Shown piece by piece: positions 8,058 to 18,231 of a stretch of DNA of 64,000 nucleotides. The DNA is taken from the NCBI GenBank assembly GCA_021734325.1, contig JAIPJF010000002.1:62001-126000 (forward strand), written 5' to 3'. This DNA is from Fidelibacterota bacterium. Its GTDB lineage: Bacteria; Fidelibacterota; UBA8477; JABMPR01. The notes beneath the pieces are model-generated. The model did not search any database. It had not been told where the DNA came from and saw only the letters and a list, made by a program, of their open reading frames with translations. Both the position numbers and the translations under genes were made by a program. Each line of letters opens with the position of its first letter. The first letter of the stretch is position 1.

Positions 8058-8276
8058 GAATTAAATTCCTTCCTATGAGATCCCTAAAATAATACAAACA
8101 TTAATCTTATTGACATCCTTAGACAAGCTCTCATTTAGCCATCATGCGAAATGTTGCTATCTTTTCCTTCTACATTAATCCATAATCAGATCCGTTTTAT
8201 ACATATTCCCCTTTGGATAATATCATTTTTGTCTCTTTATTATAAGTCGTATGAGAATCAAGCAATAGATTATAGT

Positions 8277-11200
8277 ATGTTGAAGCATCCCACCCCAATC
8301 TCAGACGACAAACAAAACCCCGCTCGCTATCCTACGCTTGAGTTTCATCTCCGCCGGGCATTGTCTGAAGCTCACGATCTCCATCTACCAATTTTCTCCC
8401 TTGAGAACGGCAAATTCAATATCGCCTACCGTGAATTACAGGAGTTGGTGCAAGACCTGAATGAATCTGATGCATCATTGAACTTGAGTGTGAGCGAACT
8501 TCACGGGATGGGATTGCTCTCCCTTATCTACCACAAGGTCATCCGCTTATATCGGAACCAGATCGATCCTGAGTACATCGCTGTACTCAAAGATAGTTTG
8601 ATCGAAAATTTAGGACAGCAGGAATATGAGGAGCTATTGGAAGGCTTTCTCACAGCTCTTCCATCGCAAAGTGTTCAATCTACCTCCCTTGTTATTAGAG
8701 ACTATTTGAAACACCAAAGCGGTAATATTTCCAATGAAAATATTGTGGTCGAGGAGTTACTGATTCACCTGCTGGCCTTGCAAAACCCGGCCTTTGAGAG
8801 TCAAAATGTGGTCTTTAAGGAAGATTTTCATAAGGAGATCAAGAATCCCGGCAAATTATTAGCCATCATTAAAAAACGCTCAAATGATCTTCATGGCTTT
8901 GGCAAAGAGAATCAAAATTTGATAGATCTTCTGATGGAACCCATGAGGTCAGCTCCGTCTTCCATTCGGGATCAGTTGATCTGGATAAAATCGAACTGGG
9001 CCAACTTCATGGGCTCTCATCTTTTTGAGCTCCTGAAGGGATTAGATCTTTTTGAGGAGGAATATCGATTCAGAGGTCCTGGACCTGGTGAAACGAAAGC
9101 CCCCAGCTATTCAGGCGATCTGTTGGATGGTGAGTTCTACAGTGAGGATAGTGCCTGGATGCCCAGTGTGGTGATGATTGCACGAAATTCTCTTGTCTGG
9201 CTTGATCAACTATCAAAAAAATATAAGTATGACATCAGAACCCTGGATGCTATTCCTGACAGGGAATTGGATTTGCTGGCGGCGCAGGGATTCACTGTAC
9301 TGTGGCTCATTGGACTTTGGAATCGAAGTGATATCTCAAAAAAGATTAAACACTGGTGTGGTAATCCCGATGCCGAATCATCAGCATATTCTTTAAAGGA
9401 GTACAAAATTGATCCTTCCATCGGGGGAGCCGAGGCACTAGAGAATTTAAAACGACGTGCCTGGAAACGTGGAATTCGTTTGGCCAGTGATATGGTTCCC
9501 AACCATACAGGTCTCGATTCAAACTGGCTGAAATATCACTCCGATTGGTATGTAACCTCCGACTATGCACCCTTTCCTGCCTATACATTCAATGGAGGTG
9601 ATCTCTCTGAGGATCCAGATGTCAGCATCCATCTTGAGGATCATTACTATGTCCGCAGTGATGCGGCAGTCGTGTTTAAATATGAGGATCATCGGAGTGG
9701 TCAAACACACTACGTTTATCACGGAAATGATGGCACCTCAATGCCCTGGAATGATACGGCGCAATTAAATTATTTAAACCCAGAGCTCCGGGAGCACGTG
9801 ATTCAAACAATTCTAGATGTGGCCCGACAATTTAAGGTAATACGCTTTGATGCTGCCATGACTTTGGCCAAACGTCATATCCAGCGTTTATGGTATCCTG
9901 AACCTGGCTCAGGGGGCGACATCCCATCCCGGTCTGCATTTAATATGGATGGGGCCTCTTTTAACGCAGCCATGCCTGCAGAATTTTGGCGTGAGGTTGT
10001 GGATCGGGTCGCTAAAGAAGTCCCGGACACACTTTTATTGGCAGAAGCTTTTTGGATGATGGAAGGCTATTTCGTCAGAACGCTTGGAATGCACAGAGTT
10101 TACAATAGTGCATTTATGAACATGCTCAAGATGGAAGAGAATAAAAAGTTCTTTGATATGATCGCGAGCACTCTCGAATTCGATCCCCGTATTCTACAGC
10201 GATTTGTAAATTTCTTAAGCAATCCTGATGAGGATACAGCAATCGCTCAATTTGGCAAAGGGGATAAATATTTTGGTGCAACCATCCTTATGGTAACACT
10301 ACCTGGATTGCCGATGTTCGCCCATGCTCAAATAGAGGGATTTGAGGAAAAATATGGGATGGAGTATCGTCGGGCATACTGGGATGAATCGCCGGATCAC
10401 CAGCTTGTAAAACGTCATGAAGACCAAATATTCCCCCTTATGAAAAAACGCTACCTGTTCGCCGGTGCAGGTAATTTCAGATTGTTCCCAATGTATGATT
10501 CGGGAGGGAACAGAGTGGACAGCGTCCTGGCCTATACCAACCGCTTTGAAAGTGAACGATCTTTTGTGGTTGTGAATAATTCGTACTCAAGCCATGCAGG
10601 CTGGATTAATAATGCCGTCCCTTTCAATAGTAATCCTACTGCCGACCAGGCAGAGCTATTGAATGACAATTTGATTTCTGCCCTCGCTTTCGAGGATGGA
10701 AATATGGAATATATCATCTTCCAGGAGCAGATAAGCAGGCTTTGGTTCATCCGGCGGCTTGATGACATAAGAGACCATGGACTCTTTTTGGAATTATCAG
10801 GATACGCGTCTCAGATTTATCTGAATTTTCAGGTAGTCAATGATAATGATAGCATCCCCTGGAGCAGAGTGCTGGAGAGGCTGAACGGGGAGGGAGTTAT
10901 AGATTTTGCTATTGTCCATCGAACTCTTGAACTTGAACCAATTCATAAATTATTTAAAGCGGTGTTGAAGAAACTGGTACCTTTTAATGAGCCCATCCAT
11001 ATTGCCAGATTCGGACCTCTTTTTGAAGCCATGTTGGATTATTACAACCTCTCACTGGAGGTAGAGGAAATTGAGAATTTTACATCAGCCTTCGATGAGA
11101 CCTCAAAAAATATGAAGGAAATATTCAGTTCCTCTGGAAACGCAATTGATATAAAAGAAAGTATAATCTTTGCTGTATTGGCTTTGTCAAATCAAGTGAA

Positions 11201-11588
11201 TATAGCTATTGATCCATCTAAGATCTCGATAGTGAATGCTTTTGAATTGCATCAGAGCATCATTGAATTAGCGGCACCATTATTTGATGAGGAGCTACCG
11301 ACATTAATTTCTGCCCTGGAAATGGTTTATCTCTCCAAAGCTGATCCGTGTGGAGATCTGAAAGGATACTTCACCCAGCTTTTTTCTATTGACGAAGTGA
11401 ATACTTATTTACTCATAAATGAGGCCGATGGAGTAGTGTGGTTTAATAAGGAAAGGATGGAGGCATTCCTGAAGTATTTTATGATCCTGAATTCTGGACA
11501 ATTATCCAGAGAGGATGCAAGACAATTGCATTTAGCACTGGATGATTCGAATTATCAAATACACAAATTCTTAAAAGCTTTAAACTGA
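8277..11588 (+). CDS. Large GH13 (alpha-amylase superfamily) protein
   Basis: The reading frame is open from ATG 8151, but the first 42 codons encode an unremarkable hydrophobic stretch. Neither start has a good ribosome site; 8277 is chosen because the next residues (YPTLEFHLRRAL) look like the start of the conserved part. The 1103-residue product has an N-terminal helical region of about 300 residues, then a GH13 TIM barrel: SDMVPNHTG (region I, near residue 405), IRFDAAMTL with the likely nucleophile D525, LLLAEAFW with acid/base E590, and NPDEDT with D651. The usual His of the region IV NHD motif is replaced by Pro. A C-terminal helical region of about 300 residues follows. No signal peptide is evident, so it probably acts on an intracellular alpha-glucan or sugar; substrate unknown. 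Confidence 0.8.
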   Translation: MLKHPTPISDDKQNPARYPTLEFHLRRALSEAHDLHLPIFSLENGKFNIAYRELQELVQDLNESDASLNLSVSELHGMGLLSLIYHKVIRLYRNQIDPEYIAVLKDSLIENLGQQEYEELLEGFLTALPSQSVQSTSLVIRDYLKHQSGNISNENIVVEELLIHLLALQNPAFESQNVVFKEDFHKEIKNPGKLLAIIKKRSNDLHGFGKENQNLIDLLMEPMRSAPSSIRDQLIWIKSNWANFMGSHLFELLKGLDLFEEEYRFRGPGPGETKAPSYSGDLLDGEFYSEDSAWMPSVVMIARNSLVWLDQLSKKYKYDIRTLDAIPDRELDLLAAQGFTVLWLIGLWNRSDISKKIKHWCGNPDAESSAYSLKEYKIDPSIGGAEALENLKRRAWKRGIRLASDMVPNHTGLDSNWLKYHSDWYVTSDYAPFPAYTFNGGDLSEDPDVSIHLEDHYYVRSDAAVVFKYEDHRSGQTHYVYHGNDGTSMPWNDTAQLNYLNPELREHVIQTILDVARQFKVIRFDAAMTLAKRHIQRLWYPEPGSGGDIPSRSAFNMDGASFNAAMPAEFWREVVDRVAKEVPDTLLLAEAFWMMEGYFVRTLGMHRVYNSAFMNMLKMEENKKFFDMIASTLEFDPRILQRFVNFLSNPDEDTAIAQFGKGDKYFGATILMVTLPGLPMFAHAQIEGFEEKYGMEYRRAYWDESPDHQLVKRHEDQIFPLMKKRYLFAGAGNFRLFPMYDSGGNRVDSVLAYTNRFESERSFVVVNNSYSSHAGWINNAVPFNSNPTADQAELLNDNLISALAFEDGNMEYIIFQEQISRLWFIRRLDDIRDHGLFLELSGYASQIYLNFQVVNDNDSIPWSRVLERLNGEGVIDFAIVHRTLELEPIHKLFKAVLKKLVPFNEPIHIARFGPLFEAMLDYYNLSLEVEEIENFTSAFDETSKNMKEIFSSSGNAIDIKESIIFAVLALSNQVNIAIDPSKISIVNAFELHQSIIELAAPLFDEELPTLISALEMVYLSKADPCGDLKGYFTQLFSIDEVNTYLLINEADGVVWFNKERMEAFLKYFMILNSGQLSREDARQLHLALDDSNYQIHKFLKALN

Positions 11589-11630
11589 TTTAAACCTGCA
11601 ATTCTTCTATAATTATAAATATCCGATTGA

Positions 11631-13019
11631 TTAATTCAGACTAACCATTATCTGGGGCAAAATAGAAGCGTTTAATTTTTCCGCAGCGTTGCTTAATGCT
11701 TTATTTGCAGCATTGGCGTAATTCAGATCAATGCCTTTTATTCGAGAGATCGAATCTTTATAGATTTCCTTCCCTGTTGTGCGGTCCACGACATTCAAAC
11801 TCACATCAGCAAAAACTGTGAACATTCCACTGTACTCAATACCTGGGGTGGCCGTTGCTTTTAAGTTCATGAGCCAGTCTGCCTTTGATGGTTGATCAAC
11901 AAAGTGAAATCCTTTCTCAATGAAGTGATGCTTTAATTTGGGCTCGATTTGGGCCTGTGCAATTGTCTGACCATCAAAGATCTCACTCGCTGACAAATAA
12001 ATTGTTGGATTTGTGACCTCAATAATGACTTGTGTTGCAGCCAGGGGGATACTCCCAATGATACTTTGCAGGATGGGTGATACATCTTTTGACATATGCC
12101 TGATATCAACCGATACTTCAATAATCTGTGTTTTTTCTCCTGATTTAATTGCTCCTACCAGTATTGGGGCAGATCCAGATTTGTCTGTGATGGATGCATT
12201 TACAAGATCACCTGCGCCCGTTATAAATACTGCCTTTAGAGGTAAATTATAAATTCCATTTCCCATACCATCTTCAGCCTGTATCAACAATTTCTGATCC
12301 AAGGCTTTACCCAATTTACCCTTGACTGATGAATGATTTGGTGAGAGCTTGATATCAGTCAACAGATCATTTAATTGCTGGTTTATCTCATTGCTCATGA
12401 TCAAGGTCTTTCCATCGAGTTCTATCTCCAAGGCTTCATTAAGATAGGGGACCAGGGGAATGAAGGCCTGGATAGAAGCGTTAAATGCTCCAGAGAAGTC
12501 ACGGGAGTCATTGTAGGATAGGCTTTTCAGAAAATAATCTTTTGCTAAACCCATTGCCGCAGCTCTTTTCTTTGCCTGAATTGCAGCATATTTGGCCTTG
12601 GATAAACGATAATAGGCGTAGTAGTAATTTTGATCCTGCCAGCTATCTACGAGCTCGTGGCCCTCAAGATCTGCGACTGCTTGCGAACGAGCTGTTGCCA
12701 GATACTCTTCCTCGGTAAGCGTTCCTTTTTCGATCAAGCGGGTGACAATATCGCTGGTGATGGTCACGGTAATTTGTGATGCAAGATCTGCCAGGGCCAG
12801 GTCTTGGGCACTTTTTTGAGCTTCCGAACCAATCTGGGTCTTTGAAGCTGATCCGATACCGATGTAATAGCCCGGGTCCACAGGGTATGATTTTAGCCAG
12901 GCTGGCTTAGGCCCGCTTGATGTTTGATCACCTGCGCTTTCACTCACACCTGCAGAGCTACAGGCCAATATTATTCCCAGGGACAATATCACAAAAATCG
13001 ATTTAATGCTATTTACCAT
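11631..13019 (-). CDS. LPP20-domain lipoprotein
   Basis: The start at 13019 is preferred over 13079 because GGAGAGG precedes it at suitable spacing and the N-terminus then reads MVNSIKSIFVILSLGIILAC, a lipoprotein signal ending in lipobox ILAC. The 462-residue protein contains an LPP20-type segment (KPAWLKSYPVDPGYYIGIG, then the conserved pattern of helices with A-x-x-D-L-A). LPP20-like lipoproteins are outer-membrane or periplasmic proteins of largely unknown role. The C-terminal part (about residues 330-460) is a second alpha/beta segment with no clear assignment. It converges with the GH13 gene; the 42-nt gap holds no terminator I can see. Confidence 0.7.
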   Translation of the reverse strand: MVNSIKSIFVILSLGIILACSSAGVSESAGDQTSSGPKPAWLKSYPVDPGYYIGIGSASKTQIGSEAQKSAQDLALADLASQITVTITSDIVTRLIEKGTLTEEEYLATARSQAVADLEGHELVDSWQDQNYYYAYYRLSKAKYAAIQAKKRAAAMGLAKDYFLKSLSYNDSRDFSGAFNASIQAFIPLVPYLNEALEIELDGKTLIMSNEINQQLNDLLTDIKLSPNHSSVKGKLGKALDQKLLIQAEDGMGNGIYNLPLKAVFITGAGDLVNASITDKSGSAPILVGAIKSGEKTQIIEVSVDIRHMSKDVSPILQSIIGSIPLAATQVIIEVTNPTIYLSASEIFDGQTIAQAQIEPKLKHHFIEKGFHFVDQPSKADWLMNLKATATPGIEYSGMFTVFADVSLNVVDRTTGKEIYKDSISRIKGIDLNYANAANKALSNAAEKLNASILPQIMVSLN

Positions 13020-13261
13020 AAGTGCCTCTCCATCAGTGCAAAAAAAATAGCTTCCAACAGGGGAAGATGAAAGTTTCATTCTTGAATAATCTATGTCACA
13101 TATCTGAAGCGAGGATAGATTAACATGAAGCCTGTTTTAGGAATCATGTAATTTTGATTTAATTTCGTGGCCTGAAACAGATTGGAGTGAACTTTGCTAG
13201 GGGGTATGAGTTAGAAGGCAAGAGTTGTTTTCACGCGAAATTTAGAATGAAGGAAATAGAA

Positions 13262-14380
13262 ATGCAGTTTATTGATTTGGCTAAGCAACAAAGTTTGATT
13301 AAAGCGTCGCTGGATGAACGTATTCAGGCGGTCCTTTCACATGGGAAATACATTATGGGACCTGAAATCGGTGAAATGGAAGCACAACTGGCCAACTATG
13401 CAGGCACAAAACACTGTGTTAGTTGCGCCTCGGGAACTGACGCCTTGCTGATGCCGCTGATGGCCTGGAACATTGGACCTGGTGACGCTGTATTTACAAC
13501 TCCTTTCACATTTATTGCGACGGCTGAAGTTATTCAACTTTTGGGCGCAACTCCTGTTTTTGTTGATATCGATCCCAAGACCTACAACATATCACCATCC
13601 TTGTTGGATAAGGCTATTGACTCCGTCCTCAAAGAGGGCAAACTGATTCCTAAAGTCATCATCCCGGTAGATCTATTTGGACTGCCTGCAGACTATCCTG
13701 CTATCGAGGCTATTGCTAAAAAACATGGACTGAAAGTGTTGGAAGATGGAGCTCAAGGGTTTGGCGGAATGATCGGTGATAAACGAGCAGGTAGTTTTGG
13801 AGATGCCGCTTCAACCTCATTTTTTCCCGCAAAGCCTCTGGGATGCTATGGAGATGGAGGGGCTATCTTTACCGACGATGATGAATTATATGAAATACTG
13901 ACCTCAATTCGGGTTCATGGAAAAGGCTCAGACAAATATGACAATGTGCGAATTGGGATCAACGGGCGAATGGATACTCTCCAGGCAGCCATTGTCCTTG
14001 AAAAATTTACACTATTCCCAGGTGAAATCACCTTGCGAAATAAAGTGGCTGATCAATACAGTGCCCTGCTGACGGATCGTGTGGTAACACCTTTTGTCCC
14101 GGAAAATTACACGTCTGTTTGGGCGCAGTACTCTATTCTGGCAAAAGATGAGTCAGATAGACAACACCTGATGACCCAATTAAAGAATGCCGGAGTTCCA
14201 ACAGCCGTTTACTATCCCAAATCACTGCATCAGCAGACAGCCTTCAATCATTTGGGGTATAAGGAGGGGGATTTTCCTGTAAGTGAAGAAATGAGTCAGC
14301 GAATATTCAGCCTACCCATGCACCCCTATATGGAATCTGCTGATATCCAGATGATTGCTGAAGTACTGACCAGTAAGTAA
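13262..14380 (+). CDS. wbpE: DegT/DnrJ/EryC1 aminotransferase, WbpE/WlbC-like
   Basis: ATG 13262 (AAGGA at 13250-13254) gives MQFIDLAKQQ, the usual family start; an upstream GTG at 13187 would add residues without homology. The 372-residue PLP enzyme has GKYIMGPEIGEME, the CASGTDALLMPL cofactor loop, LEDGAQGFG with the PLP-stacking region, and the Schiff-base lysine K191 in SFFPAKPLG. The overall pattern matches WbpE, which aminates UDP-3-keto-GlcNAcA in the route to UDP-2,3-diacetamido-2,3-dideoxy-glucuronic acid. The next gene encodes a WbpB-WbpD-like fusion, supporting that assignment. A 6-dehydrogenase (WbpA) is not in the window. Confidence 0.82.
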   Translation: MQFIDLAKQQSLIKASLDERIQAVLSHGKYIMGPEIGEMEAQLANYAGTKHCVSCASGTDALLMPLMAWNIGPGDAVFTTPFTFIATAEVIQLLGATPVFVDIDPKTYNISPSLLDKAIDSVLKEGKLIPKVIIPVDLFGLPADYPAIEAIAKKHGLKVLEDGAQGFGGMIGDKRAGSFGDAASTSFFPAKPLGCYGDGGAIFTDDDELYEILTSIRVHGKGSDKYDNVRIGINGRMDTLQAAIVLEKFTLFPGEITLRNKVADQYSALLTDRVVTPFVPENYTSVWAQYSILAKDESDRQHLMTQLKNAGVPTAVYYPKSLHQQTAFNHLGYKEGDFPVSEEMSQRIFSLPMHPYMESADIQMIAEVLTSK

Positions 14381-14398
14381 AAATTACAGGGACAAAGG

Positions 14399-15979
14399 AT
14401 GAATATGAAACCGAACAAAAAAATTTGTGTTGTTGGTGCTGGTCGTTGGGGTACGAATCACATTAAAACATTACATAATCTAGGTGCTCTTGCCGGGATA
14501 GTTGAAAGTAGTGAGAATCGGCGTGAGGAGTTACGCACTCTTTTTGCTGATGTGAAATTGTATCATAGTATCAGAGAGGTCCCTTTGGATCAATTTGACG
14601 GGTTCACTGTAGCCACCCCCGCTGAAACGCACTTTGAAGTTGGATCCTATCTGCTCTCACACAAGAAGCATGTATTAATTGAAAAACCAATCGCCCTCAA
14701 TACGGGTGAAGCAAGTCGCCTCAAACAACTCGCAGAAGCCAACAATGTCAATCTCATGGTAGGTCATGTGCTCCTGTTTCATCCTGCCATCATAAAAATT
14801 AAAGAACTCATCGATTCCGGAAAGATCGGAAAGCTTGAGTATATTTATAGTAATCGATTGAATCTCGGGACTGTGAGGACTGAAGAAAATATTCTGTGGA
14901 GTTTTGCTCCCCACGATATTTCAATATTTCAATATTTTATTGGCTCAAAACCTGATGAGGTTGTCAGTCGAGGAGGCGCATTTCTACAGCCGGGAATTCA
15001 CGATACGACAATGACCACCCTGACCTACCCGAACAATGTCATCGGTCATATTTTTGTCAGCTGGCTCCACCCTTTTAAAGAACATAGAATGGTGATCATT
15101 GGCTCCCAGGGTATGGTTTCATTTGAAGACAGCTCTCAGGAAAAGGACATTCTTTTCTACGAAAAAGGAATTGACTGGATACAGGGTGAACCGATCAAGC
15201 GCGATGGGCCAACAGAATCCATCCCCTATGAGAAGGGTTTTCCCCTCACCAATGAGCTCCAATACTTTCTTGATCACCTTAATGGGGAACCAGTCAAGAT
15301 TGCTGATGGACAGAATGCCTTTGATGTTCTTGAAGTGCTTGAAAAGGCGACCCGGTCCCTGCAGGGACAATCTGAACGAAGTGCAAAAAGAGTCACCTCA
15401 GGGGATGAAAAATTCTTCGTCCACGAGACCAGTGAGGTGGATGATGGCGTTGTGATAGGACAAGGCACCAAGATCTGGAATTATTCGCATGTTCAATCTG
15501 GATCGAGTATTGGTGAAAAAGTCTCCATCGGACAGAATGTGAACGTTGGCAATAATGTCAAGATCGGAAATGGAGTCAAGATCCAGAACAACGTATCTGT
15601 TTATGAAGGTGTTGAACTGGAGGACTATGTATTTTGTGGACCTTCCATGGTCTTTACCAACATTATCCGACCTCGATCAGAATTTCCTCAGAGGGGTGCA
15701 GCGTTCTATGCCAAAACGTTGGTCAAAAAAAGTGCCTCCATCGGAGCAAACGCGACCATTGTCTGCGGGACTACTATTGGTCGATATGCCTTTATTGGGG
15801 CTGGTGCCGTGGTGACAAAAGATGTTCCTGATTTTGCCCTGGTCGTAGGTAATCCAGGTAAAATCATTGGCTGGGTGGATATGCAGGGACACAGATTAAA
15901 GTTTGATGAGGAAGGTCTGAGCGCCGATAAGAAATATCGATTAATTGGAAATAATCGTGTTGAACATCTAGGTGCTTAG
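14399..15979 (+). CDS. Fused oxidoreductase / hexapeptide acetyltransferase (WbpB-WbpD-like)
   Basis: The 526-residue product joins two enzymes usually encoded separately. Residues about 8-330 form a Gfo/Idh/MocA oxidoreductase: Rossmann motif VVGAGRWG, ATPAETHF, and the catalytic-site motif EKPIAL. Residues about 340-510 form a left-handed beta-helix acyltransferase with hexapeptide turns (VVIGQGTKIW, VSIGQNVNVG, ASIGANATIV). This matches the C3 dehydrogenase (WbpB/WlbA) and N-acetyltransferase (WbpD/WlbB) steps on either side of the WbpE aminotransferase encoded 18 nt upstream. With WbpE these would carry UDP-GlcNAcA to UDP-GlcNAc(3NAc)A. ATG 14405 is an equally plausible start. Confidence 0.85.
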   Translation: MNMKPNKKICVVGAGRWGTNHIKTLHNLGALAGIVESSENRREELRTLFADVKLYHSIREVPLDQFDGFTVATPAETHFEVGSYLLSHKKHVLIEKPIALNTGEASRLKQLAEANNVNLMVGHVLLFHPAIIKIKELIDSGKIGKLEYIYSNRLNLGTVRTEENILWSFAPHDISIFQYFIGSKPDEVVSRGGAFLQPGIHDTTMTTLTYPNNVIGHIFVSWLHPFKEHRMVIIGSQGMVSFEDSSQEKDILFYEKGIDWIQGEPIKRDGPTESIPYEKGFPLTNELQYFLDHLNGEPVKIADGQNAFDVLEVLEKATRSLQGQSERSAKRVTSGDEKFFVHETSEVDDGVVIGQGTKIWNYSHVQSGSSIGEKVSIGQNVNVGNNVKIGNGVKIQNNVSVYEGVELEDYVFCGPSMVFTNIIRPRSEFPQRGAAFYAKTLVKKSASIGANATIVCGTTIGRYAFIGAGAVVTKDVPDFALVVGNPGKIIGWVDMQGHRLKFDEEGLSADKKYRLIGNNRVEHLGA

Positions 15980-15988
15980 GTTTTTGTT

Positions 15989-17050
15989 ATGTCCAGAATA
16001 ATTATTACCGGTGGGGCAGGATTCATAGGGAGTAATTTTATCCTCAAGCAGATAAGTGAAACGGATAATCATATTCTGAATCTGGATAAATTGACCTATG
16101 CAGGGAATCTGAATAATCTCAAATCTGTTGCTGATCATGAGAGGTACGGATTTGTCGAAGGTGATATTGCCGATTCTCAGTTGATCGATACAATCATTGA
16201 GGAATTCAAACCGGATGGTATTATCCATTTTGCGGCTGAAACCCATGTGGATCGCTCAATTGACGGCCCCATGCCATTCATTACGACGAATTTGCTTGGT
16301 ACAGCTGTCCTCTTAGACCGGATGACACAATATTGGCAAGGTCTGAAAGGGGAAAAGAAGGACAATTTCAGATTTCTCCATGTATCCACTGACGAAGTTT
16401 TTGGATCCCTTGGGTCTGATGAAAAATTTCAAATAGATACACCCTACGATCCAAGCTCACCCTACTCAGCATCCAAGGCAGGTGCAGACCATTTGGTTCG
16501 AGCCTGGGGCAGAACATTCGATACGCCCGTTCTCATTACGAATTGCACGAATAATTACGGGGCATACCAGTTTCCGGAAAAACTGATCCCCCTGATGATC
16601 ATCAACGCCATTTCAGGGAAATCTTTGCCCGTCTACGGAAGTGGTGAAAATGTCCGTGACTGGTTGCATGTTGAGGACCACTGCGATGCCATCTATACGG
16701 TATTTCGAAAGGGTAGAATAAAGGATACCTACCTTATTGGTGGTGAGGAAGAGGTCACCAACATCAGGGTGGTCGAAACCATTTGTAATATATTGGATGA
16801 GCTCAGACCCTCACTCTCGGGTGGGAGTTATCTAGATCAGATATCGTTTGTTGAGGATCGTCCAGGTCATGATCACCGATATGCAATGGATATCAGTAAA
16901 ATTCGTGGGGAATTGGAATGGACTCCGCGAAAGGATTTTAACTCCGGTTTAAGGCAAACCATTGAATGGTATCTGGAACATGAGTTATGGTGGAGGGACC
17001 TCCACGACAAGAAAATCTACGAGCAGGAAAGGTTGGGCAAAAAAGTATGA
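15989..17050 (+). CDS. rmlB: dTDP-glucose 4,6-dehydratase
   Basis: A 353-residue short-chain dehydrogenase/reductase of typical RmlB length. Visible are the NAD-binding [10 protein letters not shown] at the N-terminus, [15 protein letters not shown] (diagnostic for RmlB), STDEVFGSL with the catalytic Asp-Glu, and the YSASK active-site motif, followed by [17 protein letters not shown]. It converts dTDP-glucose to dTDP-4-keto-6-deoxyglucose. Its stop overlaps the rmlA start (ATGA), so the two are translationally coupled. It feeds RmlC downstream. Confidence 0.95.
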   Translation: MSRIIITGGAGFIGSNFILKQISETDNHILNLDKLTYAGNLNNLKSVADHERYGFVEGDIADSQLIDTIIEEFKPDGIIHFAAETHVDRSIDGPMPFITTNLLGTAVLLDRMTQYWQGLKGEKKDNFRFLHVSTDEVFGSLGSDEKFQIDTPYDPSSPYSASKAGADHLVRAWGRTFDTPVLITNCTNNYGAYQFPEKLIPLMIINAISGKSLPVYGSGENVRDWLHVEDHCDAIYTVFRKGRIKDTYLIGGEEEVTNIRVVETICNILDELRPSLSGGSYLDQISFVEDRPGHDHRYAMDISKIRGELEWTPRKDFNSGLRQTIEWYLEHELWWRDLHDKKIYEQERLGKKV

Positions 17051-17838
17051 AAGGGATAATTCTAGCCGGAGGTTCCGGGACAAGGTTGCATCCCCTCACC
17101 AGGGTCGTTTCAAAGCAATTATTGCCAATCTATAACAAGCCAATGGTCTATTACCCACTTTCCACCTTGCTGCTGGCAGGGATCAAAGAAATTTTAATAA
17201 TCTCGACGCCGGAAGATCTCCCTCGTTTTGAGGACCTGCTTGGTGATGGTCGTCGATTTGGTGCCCAGTTCTCCTACGTTGCTCAGCCAAGTCCTGACGG
17301 TCTGGCACAGGCATTCATTCTGGGAGATGAATTTATTGGTACTGATGATGTGTGTCTGATCCTTGGTGATAATATCTTTTTTGGCCATGGTCTTATTGAT
17401 ATGCTTAAGGAAAGTTCAAGAATTGTGGCTCAGGAAAAAGACGCCGTTGTTTTCGCCTACCACGTTGAGGATCCACAACGTTATGGAGTGGTTGAATTTG
17501 AACCCTCTGGTAAAGTTCTATCCATTGAAGAAAAGCCGGATGCACCCAAGAGTCATTATGCCGTCGTTGGACTTTACTTTTACCCTAACTCCGTTGTGGA
17601 AGTGGCAAAAAAGATTAAACCCTCCGCCAGGGGCGAGCTGGAGATAACCAGCGTCAATCAGCATTACCTGAATGCAGGTACATTGCAGGTTCAAATCATG
17701 CAACGTGGATTTGCCTGGTTGGATACGGGGACCTTTGATTCCCTCCTTGAAGCTTCCCAATTTGTCCAGACACTTGAGCGACGACAGGGTTTGAAAATAG
17801 CTGATATTGAAGACTTAAGTTACAGGTCAAATGTCTAA
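17047..17838 (+). CDS. rmlA: Glucose-1-phosphate thymidylyltransferase, C-terminally short
   Basis: ATG 17047 overlaps the rmlB stop; the protein starts [18 protein letters not shown], the nucleotide-binding signature. Further motifs are [25 protein letters not shown] and the sugar-site EEKPDAPKS. It makes dTDP-glucose for RmlB. The product is only 263 residues, whereas most RmlA proteins have about 290. Homology runs to IEDLSYR, where relatives continue for roughly 30 more residues, but here the frame reads SNV and stops directly before the S23 gene. The missing tail is therefore at the exact junction with that gene. The catalytic core is complete, so activity is likely retained. Confidence 0.93.
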   Translation: MKGIILAGGSGTRLHPLTRVVSKQLLPIYNKPMVYYPLSTLLLAGIKEILIISTPEDLPRFEDLLGDGRRFGAQFSYVAQPSPDGLAQAFILGDEFIGTDDVCLILGDNIFFGHGLIDMLKESSRIVAQEKDAVVFAYHVEDPQRYGVVEFEPSGKVLSIEEKPDAPKSHYAVVGLYFYPNSVVEVAKKIKPSARGELEITSVNQHYLNAGTLQVQIMQRGFAWLDTGTFDSLLEASQFVQTLERRQGLKIADIEDLSYRSNV

Positions 17839-18204
17839 ATGTCAAAGGTGCTGAGATTTGAAGATCTGCGGATTTGGTCAAACACTAGATTGTTAGTCCG
17901 AGAAGTTTATTCGAAACTGGACTCAAGTGAAAATGGTTCGAAAGATTGGGGCTTTAGAAATCAAATTCAGACTGCAGCTATTTCTATTATGAATAATATT
18001 GCTGAAGGTTTTGAGAGATCCACCGATAAAGAATTTGCACGATTTCTTGATATTGCTAAGGCATCCTGTGGAGAAGTTAGAAGTATGTTATATCTTGCTG
18101 AAGATCTTGCATATATTGATTCAGGTACAGCCCAACAGATGCGAGAGAGTGCTGTAGATATATCAAAAGGTATCTCCACGCTTTCTAAACATTTACGGCA
18201 ATGA
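17839..18204 (+). CDS. Four-helix-bundle protein of the S23 (23S rRNA intervening sequence) family
   Basis: The 121-residue product has the family pattern: LRFEDLRIWSNTRLLVREVY, a DWGFRNQIQTAAISIMNNIAEGFER core, then EFARFLDIAKASCGEVRSML and a final helix. S23 proteins were first found in intervening sequences of 23S rRNA genes and form homopentameric four-helix bundles; their molecular function is not established. The ATG follows the rmlA stop without a gap, so it is coupled to rmlA. It interrupts the rmlA-rmlC order and stands where rmlA is truncated. It is only distantly similar to the other S23 protein (20585-20932), so the two are not a recent duplication. Confidence 0.9.
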   Translation: MSKVLRFEDLRIWSNTRLLVREVYSKLDSSENGSKDWGFRNQIQTAAISIMNNIAEGFERSTDKEFARFLDIAKASCGEVRSMLYLAEDLAYIDSGTAQQMRESAVDISKGISTLSKHLRQ

Positions 18205-18231
18205 GTGAGGAAATTTATATGATAGCATTCA

